Positions 11,200 to 22,459 of a stretch of DNA of 64,000 nt are shown piece by piece. The position numbers and the translations under genes were made by a program. How positions within the stretch are numbered: the first letter of the stretch is position 1; each line of letters starts with the position of its first letter. The DNA is taken from assembly GCA_029962745.1 (NCBI GenBank), contig CM057152.1, positions 27,856,672 through 27,920,671 of the forward strand, in the 5' to 3' direction. The stretch is from Echinometra lucunter (lineage: Eukaryota > Echinodermata > Echinoidea > Camarodonta > Echinometridae). The notes beneath the pieces were generated by a model that made no database searches, had not been told where the DNA came from, and was given only the letters and a program-made list of their open reading frames with translations.

Positions 11200-13178
11200 A
11201 TGTTACATGTACAGGCTCTGCAGTGAAAGTTATTGGGCAAAACCTCATGTGTGGGTTATCACGAATGAATTAGATAATGCTACATGTAGGAAATGTCTTC
11301 AGTGATCCATGATATCTTGTGTACTTAATATTGCTAGATCAAATCTACAGCATAGCTGAAATAAATGTGAGACAATAGTACAATGTAGGTAAAAATAAAG
11401 AATCAACACTGTACAGTACAGTGTTCAAAAAGTAGATAATGATTTACAAAAATTGCTCTTCGATCGTAACATACATGTGCAACTGTAGAAATAAGGTGAA
11501 ACAAAGTAAAAAAGAGTCCAAGATTGAGCATGCGAGTTCACACATATGAATAAGAAATGGTATTTAATACAAGGCAAAGAAATCACATTCGAAAGAGTAA
11601 ATACATACACTATGCAATTGGAAATCTTACGTTACAGTGTTGATTTCATCTTCTTTTGGTCAGATCTCATTTTTATTTTCAAAATGAACAAAAACTTTTT
11701 TGTGATGTATTTTGATAATTGATTTTCCAGGTTTGTGGAAATTTTTAGTGAGATTCCAGTATATTAGAACTACGGTACTTTCCTCAAAGCCTTCTAGGAA
11801 AAACATTGTTATTCCAAGTTCTACAATATTCATGTTGGCATTCAGTTACTTGCATGATACATGGAAAATATATTTGTAGAGGAAATACTTGCTTGTTACC
11901 ATCATTATTACCATCAACCACAATACATGTGAAACTGAAATGAAAATGAAATGTCTATTGATCAAGATCCTTTTATAATTCACTTGAAATGTGATGATAT
12001 TCATGTTTGTCTCATGGCTTTGTGGAGCTTTATCAAAGAGAAGGGATGTGAAAAGGAAATGGGAAATGATGTACTTGTTTGCACATACACATGTACTTAC
12101 CATGATGATGAAGAGCCCATAGTGACACTCTGACAGGAAGGATGAGAGACTAAAGAAGTAAATATACATTTAGTTTCAGTTGTACATCGCTTAGTACATT
12201 TACATGTATATTGTTCATACGTGTCTACTGAAGGAGGGGGGGGGGGGCTGCAGCCTGGCCCCTGTTCACTGGCAGTAACAACTGTACATTATATGTATTT
12301 GATAACTTTTTTCTGTATGATTTTTACAGTTAATTAAAGAAACTAGAATATTTTGCTATGAATGTAAGCAAAGATGTATTTGAGCAGCATGAACAAATAA
12401 ATACCTTTGATAAAATTGCAGTGCATTGAAAAACGGTGATACTCATTTGCCTGCACAGTTCCCCCTTCCCTTTTCATAGATGCTCTGCAGGTCCTGTCAA
12501 TGACCCCCACCCCCCTTCTCAGCTTATTACTCCCCCATATAGGAGAGTTTTTAAACCTGTAGAGAATTGAATATTTTGCTTTTAATAAGTTAAAAAAAAA
12601 AAAAAAACACCTGATACCCAAGTTCATTTTTATGCCTGATGTCATTATGTTTGTGGGTGTACTGTTACATTTGAGCTTCATGTATACCACACTAAAGCCC
12701 TGCCACTCCTCAGAAATAAAGAGGAATGTTGGAAAATGTTTTGCTGGATCTGATTTTGCTCCTTACCAAAAAGAACCATTACTGCTCCTTACAAAGCTCT
12801 GAATGTTCAAAACTTGTGCATGGATGTCAGAAACTATATATAAAATTTTACATCTGGGTTGAAGTTTTAATGTAGATATATTCCTCACACACTGAATTGA
12901 CTGAACAGAACAAGCAGGGCACTTGAAACCAGGAGAGAGAGAGAGAGAGAGAGAGAGAAAGAAAGAAAAAAAAAGGATGAGGAAGATGATAAAGAAATGG
13001 CTGCATATTTGGCATACCTCTCAGCAGTTTCCACATGGAGCAGTTGTAAGGGAAACCCACAGCTGATGCAAACTTTGTTATCATCTAGTCTGTGCAATCT
13101 AGACCTGTATGATCTTGTTTGTATGTTTTTTGATGCATACTAGTACTCTAAACTTTTTTAAAGGAATATACTGGAAAG
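11200..13178. other. Non-coding region with simple repeats
   Basis: No gene recognised. A G tract lies at 12236-12247, a poly-A at about 12592-12606 and a (GA)n run at 12932-12958. The ORFs here are short and several derive from the GA tract. Confidence 0.45.
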
Positions 13179-13180
13179 TA

Positions 13181-13425
13181 TGGTTGCCCTGAAGTACGCT
13201 CGACAACAGGTCATTTGCGATGTGAATTTTGCATCCCGGGTCATGAATTTTGCATCCCAGGTCATGAATTTCGCATCCCAGGTCATGAACTTCGCATCCC
13301 GGGTCCTGAACTTCGCGTCACAGGTCGTGATGGGACACAAAGTTCGAGCCATGACTGGGGCGCAAAGTTGGCCGTGAAATTCACGTTGCACATGACTTGT
13401 TGCCGAGCATACTTCAGGGCCACCA
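13181..13425. mobile_element. 245-bp TIR element with internal 21-bp tandem repeat
   Basis: The ends TGGTTGCCCTGAAGTACGCT and, reverse-complemented, TGGTGGCCCTGAAGTATGCT begin an inverted repeat of about 50 bases. TA dinucleotides flank both sides (13179-13180 and 13426-13427), fitting a TA target duplication. The core holds about five direct units of roughly 21 bases, each like GGTCATGAATTTCGCATCCC. ORFs here simply read the repeat. It is too small to be autonomous. Confidence 0.8.
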
Positions 13426-13932
13426 TAGGAAAGTAAAACTATTGTATTGTTATACTGAATAATATTAGTGGCCTCATGGACAGAGAAGATCCTAAAACTG
13501 AAAGCTCTATGATTTGACAGAAACAAGTCGGCATGGTAGTGCCCCGAGACTAGATATTTATGTTCAAGTGTAAATATGTTCTTTGTACATGTAATCCCTT
13601 GGATAGGACTCAAAGGCCTTGAAATCATGGTGTATTTTGTACATCTTACCTGCAAGCATACTTCTGACCAACATACATGCATCATGATTATACAGGTAAT
13701 TTTAAGGAGATGTACATTATAGGTACTGTAAGTAACACTTCATGTAGATTGTAAGCCTATATGTTCAATGTTCACAACTCACAAGGAGACTTACATGTAG
13801 GTTGCAACCGTTGCATATCTCTAGGTATTTAAAGGCATGCTTTGCTACCAGTACTACATGTAAAAAGGCAAATGTTAACAGTAGAACTAGATTTCATGTT
13901 TGTGTGTAACCCTGTCAGTCCTATACTACTAC

Positions 13933-14082
13933 CTGGGGAGTGTTTCATGAAGAGTCTTGTCAGTGATTTTTTACTGACAACTGTTAGTAAGCTACTGAAA
14001 TGCTTGCATCTCATTGGCTGAGAGCAAATTTGTCAGTAAAAATCACTGACAAGTAACAAGACACTTCTTGAAATGCTCCCCT
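13933..14082. mobile_element. MITE with TTTCATGAAGAGTCTTGTCAG-type arms
   Basis: The left arm CTGGGGAGTGTTTCATGAAG, continuing to CTTGTCAGTGATTTTT, matches the reverse complement of the segment ending AAATGCTCCCCTG. CTCATTGGCTGAGAGCAAAT in the core is related to the core of the element at 63002-63153 (which reads GCTCTCAGCCAACCAG), so the two appear to be one family. Confidence 0.7.
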
Positions 14083-14089
14083 GTTGCCA

Positions 14090-14411
14090 AATGTAGTGTT
14101 CAACTTCAAGCTTAAAAAATAGAAGGAAGGATAAAAAAAAAAAGCCCCCCCCCCAAACTAAACTTGTGCTTTACTTATCATTGATTAAGATGTGAACCAA
14201 AAAGACTCCTTTCTGGGGAGATGAAATAAATGATGTACATACACGTAAAGGTCTTTATTCGTTCATTGTCTGCGATCTACATGTATCTGCTCTGTTTACC
14301 TTCAGACTGTATACATGCATCTATCCAATATATGTGCATTTTCCATGCACATGTTGAAATGTGCTTTACAATGAAATTATTAAAGGAGCAAGTGAGTTTT
14401 TAGATGTTTTA

Positions 14412-14455
<44 letters not shown>

Positions 14456-14721
14456 TTTTTTAATTTTTTTTTAAAGACATTGGGGGATTGCTGGTGTAGA
14501 GAGTTTGGGGTAGTTGATGAATGAAGCCATCGAAGAAACAACCTCAACTCAGATGTGGATTGTATGCTTTACCAATTCTTATGCATCATAATCAACGAAA
14601 AAATGAATTTTCTGATGGTGTACCCTTATCCATTCAATATCTGTTTAGGAAACCCAATGGGGCAATTCCACATGGGAAGCACAATCAGTTAACTTCAGAT
14701 TTATAGAACCCCCCCCCCCCC

Positions 14722-14752
<31 letters not shown>

Positions 14753-15768
14753 CAATCACTTTGATGGTCCTGAATAGCCAAATCCTTTAATTCAAAGAAG
14801 CTAAAACAAAAAGGAATTCTACCAACTTAGTCAGTATTGGTATAATGCATGTTTGATTTTACAAGACATTTTTGTTATTTGAAAGTAGCACAATTTTCTG
14901 GTAATTTTGTTACCAAGGTACATTTTATACAATATCATGCAAGTAGAAAATTGTTGGAATGAAAGGGTTCAGGTGAAAGAATGGGCATATCTTCAGAGTA
15001 TTAAGTGGTAAGAAGGATGGCAGGGTACAAAATAGGCACACAAACTCTAAAAATGTGACTAGCGGAATTACATATTGAATTAGAATTAGAATTAGAATTA
15101 GAATTAGAATTACGTGTACAAATTCTGTTACCTTGGAAATGCGCAATGGTCAATGTGTCCTAGGTAATAACCCTGATATGAGATTGATTGAAAGGCTCAA
15201 GCCTGCAGTGTCCCTTCAGGAAGTAGCCCTTCCTACCTTGTCATGCTTTGGGATGGGGCCTTGAGGGCTATTCTAGGTTGCTATGGTGATATATTAATGA
15301 ATGATGGCAAATATAATCATATCAGTGTTAATTCTGCAAAATTGTAGTATACAGTGTAGAATTGATTGATAATACCTAACACTTTTATATTTTCTTGAAC
15401 AGTGATACTGATAACACTTTATGTGATACATTTCAGGTACATGTAGTTTACATGTGGCTACATGTTTGTAGGCTAACATGTAAATGTACAGCTGTATGTG
15501 TATGTGGATGGCTCACTGCTTATTAACTTTGATTAGTTTAAATTTAAAAGTTCTTTCTGCTTCCATTCTGTCTTTGAATCACTCCTTCAGTCGGCATTGA
15601 TTGATATTAGATGCTACATTATGTAGCTGCGACTTATGTAACATTATTTGTACTTTTTTCTTTAAAAGAAATCGAAGCATAGCAATTACTTGTGTTGGTT
15701 GTTTTGTGAATGTACATACAAGTGGTCTAGATTGCATTATACATGTACATCTGCATGTAGATCTACCT
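14090..15768. other. Non-coding region with simple repeats
   Basis: Contains an (AT)n tract at 14410-14452, a C-run followed by about 30 A at about 14708-14750, and a six-base repeat (GAATTA)n at 15077-15112. No gene recognised. Confidence 0.6.
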
Positions 15769-15769
15769 A

Positions 15770-16335
15770 TTAAAGGGTAAGTCCACCCTAGAAATTTCAC
15801 TGTTCCAATAAAAGGAGATAAATTTGAACAGCATTTTAAAAAGAAATGAGCAAAATCGGTCAAAGAATTAGAAAATTACACTCATTTACATTTTCGAGTA
15901 AACTACTCTTGGCTCTGCAAATTGGCAACATTGATGACATCATATGTGAGCAGGTCTCCATTTACTTTGTACATGAAATTTCACAATTTCTCAATTTTCT
16001 TGGAAGTTACACATTTTCTAACCCCCATAATCAATGTATGTTCAGAAGAATTGCTTTTTACATAACATACTTTGACTATGGGGTAAGAAAATGTGTAACT
16101 TCCAAGAAAATTGAGAAAAAGGGAAATTTCATGTACGAAGTGAATGGAGACCTGCTCGCATATGATGTTATCAGTGTTGCCAATTTGCAGAGCCAAGAGT
16201 AGTTTACTAGAAAATGTAAATGAGTGTAATTTTCTTATTCTTTGACCGATTTTGCTCATTTCTTTTTTAAAATGCTGTTCAAATTTATCTCCTTTTATTG
16301 AAACAGTGAAACTTCTGGGGTGGACTTTCCCTTTA
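15770..16335. mobile_element. Palindromic MITE, family 1, copy A
   Basis: Ends are TTAAAGGGTAAGTCCACCC and, at the right, GGGTGGACTTTCCCTTTA. The two halves are inverted copies around about 16040-16060. Each half holds an ATG frame beginning MSKIGQRIRKLHSF, one on each strand (15846-16202 plus, 15981-16259 minus). The frame is the same palindromic DNA read twice and shows no known domain. Related copies lie at 21888-22453 and 28290-28722. Confidence 0.9.
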
Positions 16336-16457
16336 GGCCAGTTTGTAGAAACATTCTGAGCATGAGCAGATAAAGGTCATTCAGGACAAATATCTAAAAC
16401 CCACTGACACGAATACTTGATACGTGTATGTGCTAATAATTAAGCACCCATGGTGTC

Positions 16458-16668
16458 ACTATGAACATGATGGACAAAGAAAGCGGACCTCTCATTCTAC
16501 CCGTCACAATGGTTCTGGTAGTCAAAAGAACATCCCTTCACTGCTATTATCTGAAATATGTGGGACAGGTGTAACATGCATATTCACCTGAAACTACTGA
16601 TTAAACATAATAGCTGTGAAGGGATGTTCTTTTGACTACCAGAACCATTGTGAAGGGTAGAATGAACT
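16458..16668. mobile_element. MITE family 2, copy 1
   Basis: CACTATGAACATGATGGACA at the left leads into arms containing CACAATGGTTCTGGTAGTCA and their inverse ending GTGAAGGGTAGAATGA. The centre reads GTGTAACATGCATATTCACC. The second copy is at 31009-31273 and keeps longer right-end sequence, so this copy looks trimmed at its right end. Confidence 0.85.
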
Positions 16669-16669
16669 G

Positions 16670-17794
16670 GCTTATTCCCATGTATCTATTAATAACACAT
16701 GTAGATCTACTTGTACCAGTGCTCAATTGGTGGTGTAATCTTGCTCAGGCAATCCCTATTCATTGTTTGCCATGTAATTAGCAAGTCAAACATGGGGCAT
16801 AGTTGCAACCTACACTGTGCACCTATCCATATTAACAAACATTGGGAAAAAAAGAAGAAAAAGATGATTCATTAACCCAACCAACCAGAAAAATATTGAC
16901 TTTTGTATCACTCAGGGGTGCTTCATTGATGGGCGTGTTATCTGGGTTTCAGCCTGGATTTACTGCAGTCATAATCCCATATTGTGGGGGGAAAAAAGAA
17001 ATACACATATATTCCTTATAGAGAATTGAGGAGCATGTACAAATTATATAAGATTTTGAGTGAACATATGATCATCATGCATTCAAAATTGCCTTCCTAT
17101 AATATACTTCTAAACATAATTATGTGCAACTCCCCAAAATATTGACCATGTGGTAGTTCAGTGTTATCTCTGTGATATCTTGAATAGCTGAGACATTGAA
17201 CCAATATTAACTTTTTTTCATAAATATACATATAGTCATTCATCAGTTTGCTGCATCACAGGCCAAAGTCCACTCAGTCCAGCATTTTTTTTTTGTTCAG
17301 CCAATTATAGATTCATATTTTGACAGACTTGGACCTAGTACGATGTACACTAACTAACTCTGTGTATGCGTACTACTAGCAAGTATGGCCTAAAATTTAT
17401 TTTGGAGAGAGAGAGAGAGAGAGAGAGCGTGAGAGAGATGGAAATCTTGTAGAGAGAAAGGAATGTGTATGAATTATAAAGCCCATTATGTGCATGTACA
17501 TTTGCACCTGATATGCATTGCATATAAAATAAGCATTTATTTGCTTAATAGTGATATGCTCTTTTTATTATGAACACGTATTTAAATTACATTTTTGCTA
17601 ATTTGTTAGTAAATCATTTAATTTGGGCTGCTCAGAAAGTAGTTAAAATGATTTAGGTCATCCCGTAGGCCTGTGTGATATCCTTGGACATTAGTAGATG
17701 TTTGTTGTAGTATGAGGTGCATGTACAATGTACATGTACATGTTCATCCAAAACTACCTCCTCCAAAACTACCATTTAAGAACTACATTGTAGA
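16670..17794. other. Non-coding region
   Basis: Contains a (GA)n tract at about 17405-17440 and ACATGTA palindromes near 17715-17745. No gene recognised. Confidence 0.5.
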
Positions 17795-18151
17795 CATGGT
17801 TCTCTGCAGTACATAACACCCATGGTTCCAGTACCATGTGTACAGGGTTTCAAACAAGGAAGAACCATGTGTGGAATTGCTGCACCATGTGTGGAAACAA
17901 GGGTAAAAAAATATTGGAGTATATATTCCTTACAATAATGATAAATGCCACAGATTGTTTTGCTTTTTGGCAATGTATTTTCGCTATTACGCCATTAGTA
18001 GACAACACCAAGAAGTAATTTTTCATCCTTTTGCTATAGCATATACTGCCGCCACACCGAACTTTAGGTGTTATTCCGTAACACTTCCGAAACCATCGCG
18101 CTATGAGCAGAAGGGGAACCGTGTGTGGATTTTTTTTCTAGTGAGAACCCT
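17795..18151. mobile_element. hAT-like MITE, copy 1
   Basis: The left end CATGGTTCTCTGCAGTA and right end CTAGTGAGAACCCTG form an imperfect terminal inverted repeat of the CAGGGTTCTCA type seen in hAT elements. The interior matches the reverse complement of 48161-48525 over nearly its whole length (shared blocks include TTGGAGTATATATTCCT and ACTGCCGCCACACC). The flanks ATTGTAGA (left) and TTTGTAGA (two bases past the right end) differ at one position, so the target duplication is only approximate. No transposase. Confidence 0.8.
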
Positions 18152-18482
18152 GAATTTGTAGACGTTTTCAAACTATTCTGCAATGTACAGTATTGTGGCT
18201 TAGTACAGTCTTTTCAGTCTGTGTGAGTGTTCAGGCTGCCCCTTCGCTTGTATGTGTTGGAACTTAGAAGTACACAAAGCGTTCTATGCAACATTGGGTA
18301 ATAAGGTGGAAAGCTGGTTCTTTATACTCTTTGTTCATGGTGCTCGAGTAACTACTCGTATACAAACGTACCATGATATATGAACTCTACGATTGATGTG
18401 CTCTATCCCCTCAGTATTATTCTTACATGTAACTAGAGTTTGAGTGCCTTATTTTTGTAGCTCAACTTGAAATGTAAATGGT

Positions 18483-19073
18483 TAAAGGAGAATGCAACCC
18501 AGACATCAGTGTGCTTCCAGTGAATGAAGAAGAACAAGAAGAGTAAACAGTAAAAGTTAGAGGAAAATTGGACAATCTGTTCAAGAGTTATGAACTTTGA
18601 AAGTTTCAGTAAATCCTTATTGTGGGGATCCTTGAATTGGCAACATTGCCTATATCTACATGTATGATGTCATCATGGACAACTCTCCATTCATTTTGTA
18701 CACAGAAATTAACATTTTCTTAATTTTCAAGAAAAATACAAATTCTTTCGATTTATTGTTGGAGTATGATATGGCTATATCAATTCTGCAAGCATTTTGG
18801 GAAGAATTATTTTGATTCCTGACTTGAAATTTCGTAGAAATCAATTTTTTTGAAAAGTTATGTACAAAATGAATAGAGAGTTGTCAACGATGACATCACA
18901 GATGCTGGCAAAGTTGCCAACTCAATGATCCCCATAACAGGGATTTACTGAAACTTTCAAAATTCATAACTCTTGAACAGATTGTCCGATTTTGCTCAAG
19001 CTTTCACTATTTACTCTTCTTGGTCATCTTTATTCTCTAAGAGCAGACTGATGCCTGGGTTGCATTCTCCTTA
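18483..19073. mobile_element. Palindromic MITE with GGAGAATGCAACCC ends
   Basis: The left end AAAGGAGAATGCAACCCAGA is mirrored at the right by CTGGGTTGCATTCTCCTTAA. Further paired blocks are CTGTTCAAGAGTTATGAA (left) and ATTCATAACTCTTGAACAG (right), and GATGTCATCATGGACAACTC with its inverse. The layout (pressure to mirror two ~270-base halves) is like the AAAGGGAAAGTCCACCC family, but the sequence is different. No coding function. Confidence 0.85.
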
Positions 19074-19079
19074 AAAGAT

Positions 19080-20530
19080 AAACTGTAGCTAGCATGTTCA
19101 GTTACGGGTACATGTAAGCCTACAGAGTACTTGTACTTACATGTAGTAAATTGACTTGAGTCATACTACACATATTGTCTTCTACATTTAATTCTTTGAT
19201 ATTGGCCACAGTTTTGGTATTGATAGTGCTTTCCCTCCTCAAATTGGAAATACTTGTTATTGATATTTCCATTCCTACATGGTTTGAAAAAATAATAAGT
19301 ACTGGTACATGTACATGTATGTATAAAATGAACTAATGTGAAAGAAAATGGCAAATTTTAAGAGAGAAATTGCCAATTTGCACATGAAATTAGTGAAAAT
19401 GTTTTTCCCTGTTTTTGCCAATTTATAGAGCTTAATGATTGGTGAAAATCAATTGCTTTTATTTTTGAACAGTGCAATGTACATGTACTGCATTGGAAAT
19501 GGGCCCTGTATTTTTAGCTCTCTCTGCTTACTTATATAAATGTGTTATTCATTCTTGCATTCTTGATAAAAAAATACTGCAAGTGTTACTAAAAGGTAAA
19601 TTGTACTGCTACAGTATTGGTTAAGCCCAGTAGTCAACAGGTTATTAAACCAAACTCCCATTTCCATGATGCACTGCACTCCAACTGTTTAGATCTAACT
19701 TTTTATGAATATCATAATATACAGGCAGAAATGTGCACTCTAGAGTCATATTTGTTGAGGAGAAGACAGCACAGGATTCCCAAGATATTATGTCAATGAT
19801 CTGTTGTATTTCATTCTGAAGTATGGACTTCCTGGATAGGCCTAAATGAATCAGTTACTCATTCTGTTCATGTATGCCGCAGTGAGTAATTGTTCAGAAT
19901 ATGAAAATGATTAAGAAATGACACATTGTATTCAGATTGCATACTTAGTACAGCTCTTATGTGGAAAAAGAGACGTATTATTCATTTCTTTGCTTTATTT
20001 ATTCAATTATCTATTTTTTGTTTGGTTTTAAACATTAAGATTATTAAGGTCATGTAAAACAACAGAATTATGGCGAAGGCCATGTATGGCCTGTATATCA
20101 ACAATACAACATAAATAAAATACTTTTCCCATGTTTATAAAATGTAGGATACGATACAGTCACTGTTTGTTTAATGACATTGACGAATTGGAATTTGACT
20201 CTGTTATGGGCTCAGTGAATGTTTCTGTTTGTTTTAATTACTAAGGTTTCAAAAGTTGCCCATGACAACAGGCTCATGGTCATGGTTGACTTTTGATGGA
20301 GCAGGAAAGAAAAGACAAGCTATATTCTGATGATTTATGTGGTCAGAGAGATGGAAACTGAATTGTTAACAGTCACATTACCCGTACTGTAGTTGTGGAG
20401 CTAATGTGTGTTTTTTTTTTCTCAAAGTGTACTGAACTCATCTATAAATACTCTCAGATCTGTATGAGAGAAACACTGATAATCTATGCATTGTCCACCA
20501 TCCATGACCTACACTGTACCTTGAGATCAT
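19080..20530. other. Non-coding region
   Basis: AT-rich sequence with TACATGTACATGTA at about 19303. No gene or complete repeat recognised. Confidence 0.45.
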
Positions 20531-20539
20531 GGATCTGGA

Positions 20540-21056
20540 GGCTTTTACTAAACACTCTGGTCGCGTCGCTCTGGAAAAACACTCGGGTCGTGGCTCGCTG
20601 GGTATGGGGCGCCAAGTGTTAACTAAGTTATTTGGTCCAAAACTGCACAGTTTAGTGTCAAAAGTTCACTCTAAACTTTATTTCTCTGTAGAATTCACGA
20701 ACAGTGAACCATTTTGTTACAAAATGAAATGCAACAGACGATTTTGCAACAAAAACCTCCCACCAATATGAATAAACAGACAGGATTTATAACTATGATC
20801 TCTCTTAAGCCTACTACATTCACTTCGCCCGGGCATTGACTTTGTTTCGTTACAAACACTTTGTGAATAGGCAGAGGGTGGGAGGATCAGTTTACATGCA
20901 TATGCTTGTGGGCGTGGCTATGAGGGCTTTGGTTTTACCGTACACTGACTGTAGTTTTGGACCGAATAACCTAGTTAACACTTGGCGTCCCATACCCAGC
21001 GAGCCGCGACCCGAGTGTTTTCCAACGCGACGCGACCCGAGTGTTTAGTAAAAGCC
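20540..21056. mobile_element. 517-bp TIR element with perfect 8-bp target duplication
   Basis: Terminal inverted repeats begin GGCTTTTACTAAACACTC and extend about 110 bases, including paired CTCGGGTCG and GGCTCGCTGGGTATGGG blocks. GATCTGGA flanks both sides (20532-20539 and 21057-21064), an intact 8-bp duplication. GG ends and 8-bp duplications are compatible with Merlin-like or other superfamilies; the long TIR does not settle it. There is no transposase frame, so the element is non-autonomous. Confidence 0.9.
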
Positions 21057-21065
21057 GATCTGGAG

Positions 21066-21887
21066 GGGTGCATAATACTCCATGTACATGTACATATACA
21101 AGCACCTTGTTTTTGTAGAGCCTTGGATATTCATGAGATGTTGCATATACTTTTATGCAAACCTGTGCATTAAAAAAAATCCTACTTGTTTGTGCAAGCT
21201 TTATTTATTTCTTTTGTTATGTGTTACATTGTAGAGGTGATATTTCATTTTCATCACAGTGATATATATTTCTAACAAAGCTCTTTTTTGCCTTTGCTGA
21301 CCATTGCCAACTGTATTTTTCCCCCCACTAAACTTGGTCATCACTTTTAAATGAAATAGGGCCAATAGTTTGCTTCACTGCAATCCTTAGACTGCATGAA
21401 GTCATCATAATTTCCTGCATAGCTGCATACCATGGCCCTATTGGGGCCCATAAAAGATATGCACTTGAACTTGGAACAAGACACCCCAAATTCTATTCCT
21501 GATTCATTCATACTGCCTATTAGTACAGTGGGAGGAAGGCACAGGGATTAATGGCCAGGGTGTGGGAAAAACCGGCCACTATTAATCACCAGAGGAAGAT
21601 CTTGCACACATCTTCTAGATAATAATCTCTGGAAATAGACAGTCCAAAACACTTGAGGAGTAGAGAGATTAGGTTAGGAAGAATAGCAGGTCAGGGCACT
21701 ATCATTGCTTCTATTCAACATTCTAACACACTCCAGCTAATGCAAATGTCAAACAAGGCTCAGAGAAACTGTAAACACAAAGAATGAACAGTGGGATGTG
21801 GGCTCTTCAACTCACTACTTACCATCTAATTGTTGCTCAACTTTATTCTCCCTTAACTTTATTCTCCTTTTACTATCCTGCTTGGTC
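21066..21887. other. Non-coding region
   Basis: No gene or recognisable repeat apart from ACATGTACATGTACATAT at about 21082. Confidence 0.45.
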
Positions 21888-22453
21888 TTAAAGGGAAAGT
21901 CCACCCTAGAAATTTCACTGTTTCAATAAAAGGAGATAAATTTGAACAACATTTTAAAAAAGAAATGAGCAAAATCGGTCAAAGAATAAGAATATTACAC
22001 TCATTTACATTTTCTAGTAAACTACTCTCGGCTCTGCAAATTGGCAACACTGATGACATCATATGCGAGCAGGTCTCCATTCACTTTGTACATGAAATTT
22101 CACATTTTCTCAATTTTCTTGGAAGTTACACATTTTCTTGCCCCATAGTCAATGTATGTTCAGAAGAATTGCTTTTTACATAACATACTTTGATTATGGT
22201 GTAAGAAAATGTGTAACTTACAAGAAAATTGAGAAAACGTGAAAATTTCATGTACAAAGTGAATGGAGACCTTGCATATGATGTCATCAGTGTTGCCAAT
22301 TTGCAGAGCTGAGAGTAATTTACTAGAAAATGTAAATGTTTGTAATTTTCTTATTCTTTGACCGATTCTGCTCATTTCTTTTTTTTAAATGCTCTTCAAA
22401 TTTATCTCCTTTTAATGAAATAGTGAAACTTCTAGGGTGGACTTTCCCTTTAA
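21888..22453. mobile_element. Palindromic MITE, family 1, copy B
   Basis: The left end TTAAAGGGAAAGTCCACCC and right end GGGTGGACTTTCCCTTTAA are mirror images. Halves meet at about 22175. The MSKIGQRIRK-type frame occurs at 21965 (plus) and, as MSRIGQRIRK, at 22375 (minus). The order of arms is the same as in copy A. Confidence 0.92.
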
Positions 22454-22459
22454 CCTGTG

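Noticed and set aside
13158..13685. 175-codon minus-strand ORF with repeated DAKFMTW units
   Set aside because: The repeats are the 21-bp tandem core of a small TIR element; no start or domain support.
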